This document shows, one piece after another, positions 63,260 through 64,000 of a stretch of DNA of 64,000 nucleotides. Source of the stretch: Clostridium sp. DSM 17811 (GTDB lineage: Bacteria > Bacillota > Clostridia > Clostridiales > Clostridiaceae); the NCBI RefSeq assembly GCF_018861905.1, contig NZ_JAHLDU010000013.1:1-64000 (forward strand), given 5' to 3'. Each line of letters opens with the position of its first letter. Position 1 is the first letter of the stretch. Made by a program: the position numbers and the translations under genes. A model generated the notes under the pieces. That model was not told the DNA's origin. It was given only the letters and a program-made list of their open reading frames with translations, and made no database searches.

Positions 63260-64000
63260 TTAATTTTTTAATTTTTCAATCAACTTCTCCATAACTAATT
63301 TAGGATTTCTATAAAATTCACTAGCACGTATTTTATAAAACTCCCATCCAACTCTCTCGAGGCACATCTGCATTTCATACTGTTTTTGCCAGTCATAATC
63401 TTCGTCGCCAGTCATTCCAATACATTTCACTGCTATTTTTTTATAAAAATCATCGCTAGAAGGTATAGACAAGTCTGTTTCTACAACGAAATCTATAATA
63501 TATTTTCCTACTTTAACTTTCGGTGTAATCTTATACCCATTTTCCTTTATATGTCTTCCTATATTTTCTTCAAAATCATTTAATAATAAATGTTTTTCAG
63601 ATTTATCCTCTTTCTTTGGTTCATTCTCATCTATACAATATTTTAATAAAGCATATCTAACACACTTATCATTAAGGTCCTCTAAATCTACTGAGTGAAA
63701 TAACCACATTTGATTTCTAGCACGGCTAGCCGCTACATTAAACCTTCTTATATCAGAGTCTTTAGTTAAAGCTGCAAATTTGGCATTGTTTGCAATAACC
63801 ATAGATAAGAACATTACATCTCTCTCATCACCTTGGAATGAATATGCATCTCCACATATAAGCCTTCGCTTCAAGATTTCCTCCATACCAAGTTTATCCA
63901 CTAACATGCTTAGTATTAATTCAGCTTGTGCGTCTCCTAGAAGCGATATTACTCCCATACTCATGTCTTTATACCTTTCATTACTACAGCACTCTAATAT
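63260..64000 (-). CDS. Superfamily I helicase C-terminus with nuclease-like domain (partial)
   Basis: The frame runs off the right edge, so the N-terminal helicase part is outside. The visible N-terminal ~110 residues contain the UvrD-like C-terminal segments (ICGDAYSFQGDERDVMFLSMVI and RRFNVAASRARNQMWLFHSVD). The last ~100 residues look like the MTES_1575-type PD-(D/E)XK domain: IIDFVVE, then AVKCIG and LERVGWEFYKIRASEFYRNP. The usual ECDG is KCIG here, so the nuclease motif appears degenerate. DNA repair or defence role is plausible. Confidence 0.75.
   Translation of the reverse strand: MLECCSNERYKDMSMGVISLLGDAQAELILSMLVDKLGMEEILKRRLICGDAYSFQGDERDVMFLSMVIANNAKFAALTKDSDIRRFNVAASRARNQMWLFHSVDLEDLNDKCVRYALLKYCIDENEPKKEDKSEKHLLLNDFEENIGRHIKENGYKITPKVKVGKYIIDFVVETDLSIPSSDDFYKKIAVKCIGMTGDEDYDWQKQYEMQMCLERVGWEFYKIRASEFYRNPKLVMEKLIEKLKN

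Noticed and set aside
1-64000. tRNA, rRNA, CRISPR arrays, prophage or a complete transposon
   Set aside because: No cloverleaf-like sequence, regular spacer-repeat array, phage structural gene or complete insertion sequence was seen by reading both strands; a tRNAscan or CRISPR search could not be run.

Overview
The window looks like chromosomal DNA from a spore-forming, anaerobic, AT-rich Clostridium (sensu stricto). It carries many sporulation and germination genes (spoIIR, ypeB, a gerA/gerB/gerC operon, sipL, yabG, CotS- and CotF-family coat genes), a Re-type citrate synthase with aconitase and isocitrate dehydrogenase, an agr quorum-sensing locus, and strong AGGAGG-type ribosome sites throughout. 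No rRNA, tRNA or CRISPR array was seen. The species cannot be named from the sequence alone.

Layout. 1-0.7 kb: 3' end of a TnpB-related IS200/IS605 accessory gene. 0.9-3.4 kb: ddl, a PP-loop thiolase-type tRNA-modification candidate and a DUF1934 gene. 3.7-9.8 kb: a germination/sporulation block transcribed leftward (small membrane protein, gerA, gerB, gerC, spoIIR, ypeB). 10-14.4 kb: ispE, the coat morphogen sipL, veg with a textbook sigma-A promoter, and the coat protease yabG. 14.5-21.3 kb: a spore-coat cluster with four CotS-type kinase-fold proteins (one badly degenerate) and two family-4 glycosyltransferases. 21.4-29.6 kb: a class B PBP, a 31-residue membrane peptide, a LysR regulator, a malic/malolactic enzyme, larB and larC. 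29.7-36 kb: two membrane-glycolipid-type glycosyltransferases, a CotF pair, a CPBP protease, a CAP-domain secreted protein and a small PL9-like beta-helix protein.

36.3-39.2 kb: agrB, agrD, agrC, agrA. This is the most interesting part. The signal peptide precursor is atypical, a terminator-like hairpin lies between agrD and agrC, and agrC itself contains a perfect 18-bp inverted repeat. 39.3-45 kb: topB, a DEDDh exonuclease, a two-unit HNH-like gene with no normal start codon, a DUF1540 protein, and rluF. 44.9-49.3 kb: the citrate-to-2-oxoglutarate operon. 49.6-56.7 kb: a secreted repeat protein, a DUF1638-PAS histidine kinase, and a serine-hydrolase/response-regulator/kinase operon. 57-64 kb: small and decaying genes, a flippase bracketed by a 320-bp direct repeat derived from the neighbouring mannose-1-phosphate guanylyltransferase gene, a HipA-N-like gene and the 3' part of a helicase-nuclease gene.

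Together the genes describe spore assembly and germination (coat morphogenesis, coat proteolysis, presumed coat glycosylation, nutrient receptor), cell-density sensing, envelope glycolipid and polysaccharide production, and glutamate precursor supply. The right end, from about 58.4 kb, is a zone of gene decay and rearrangement.
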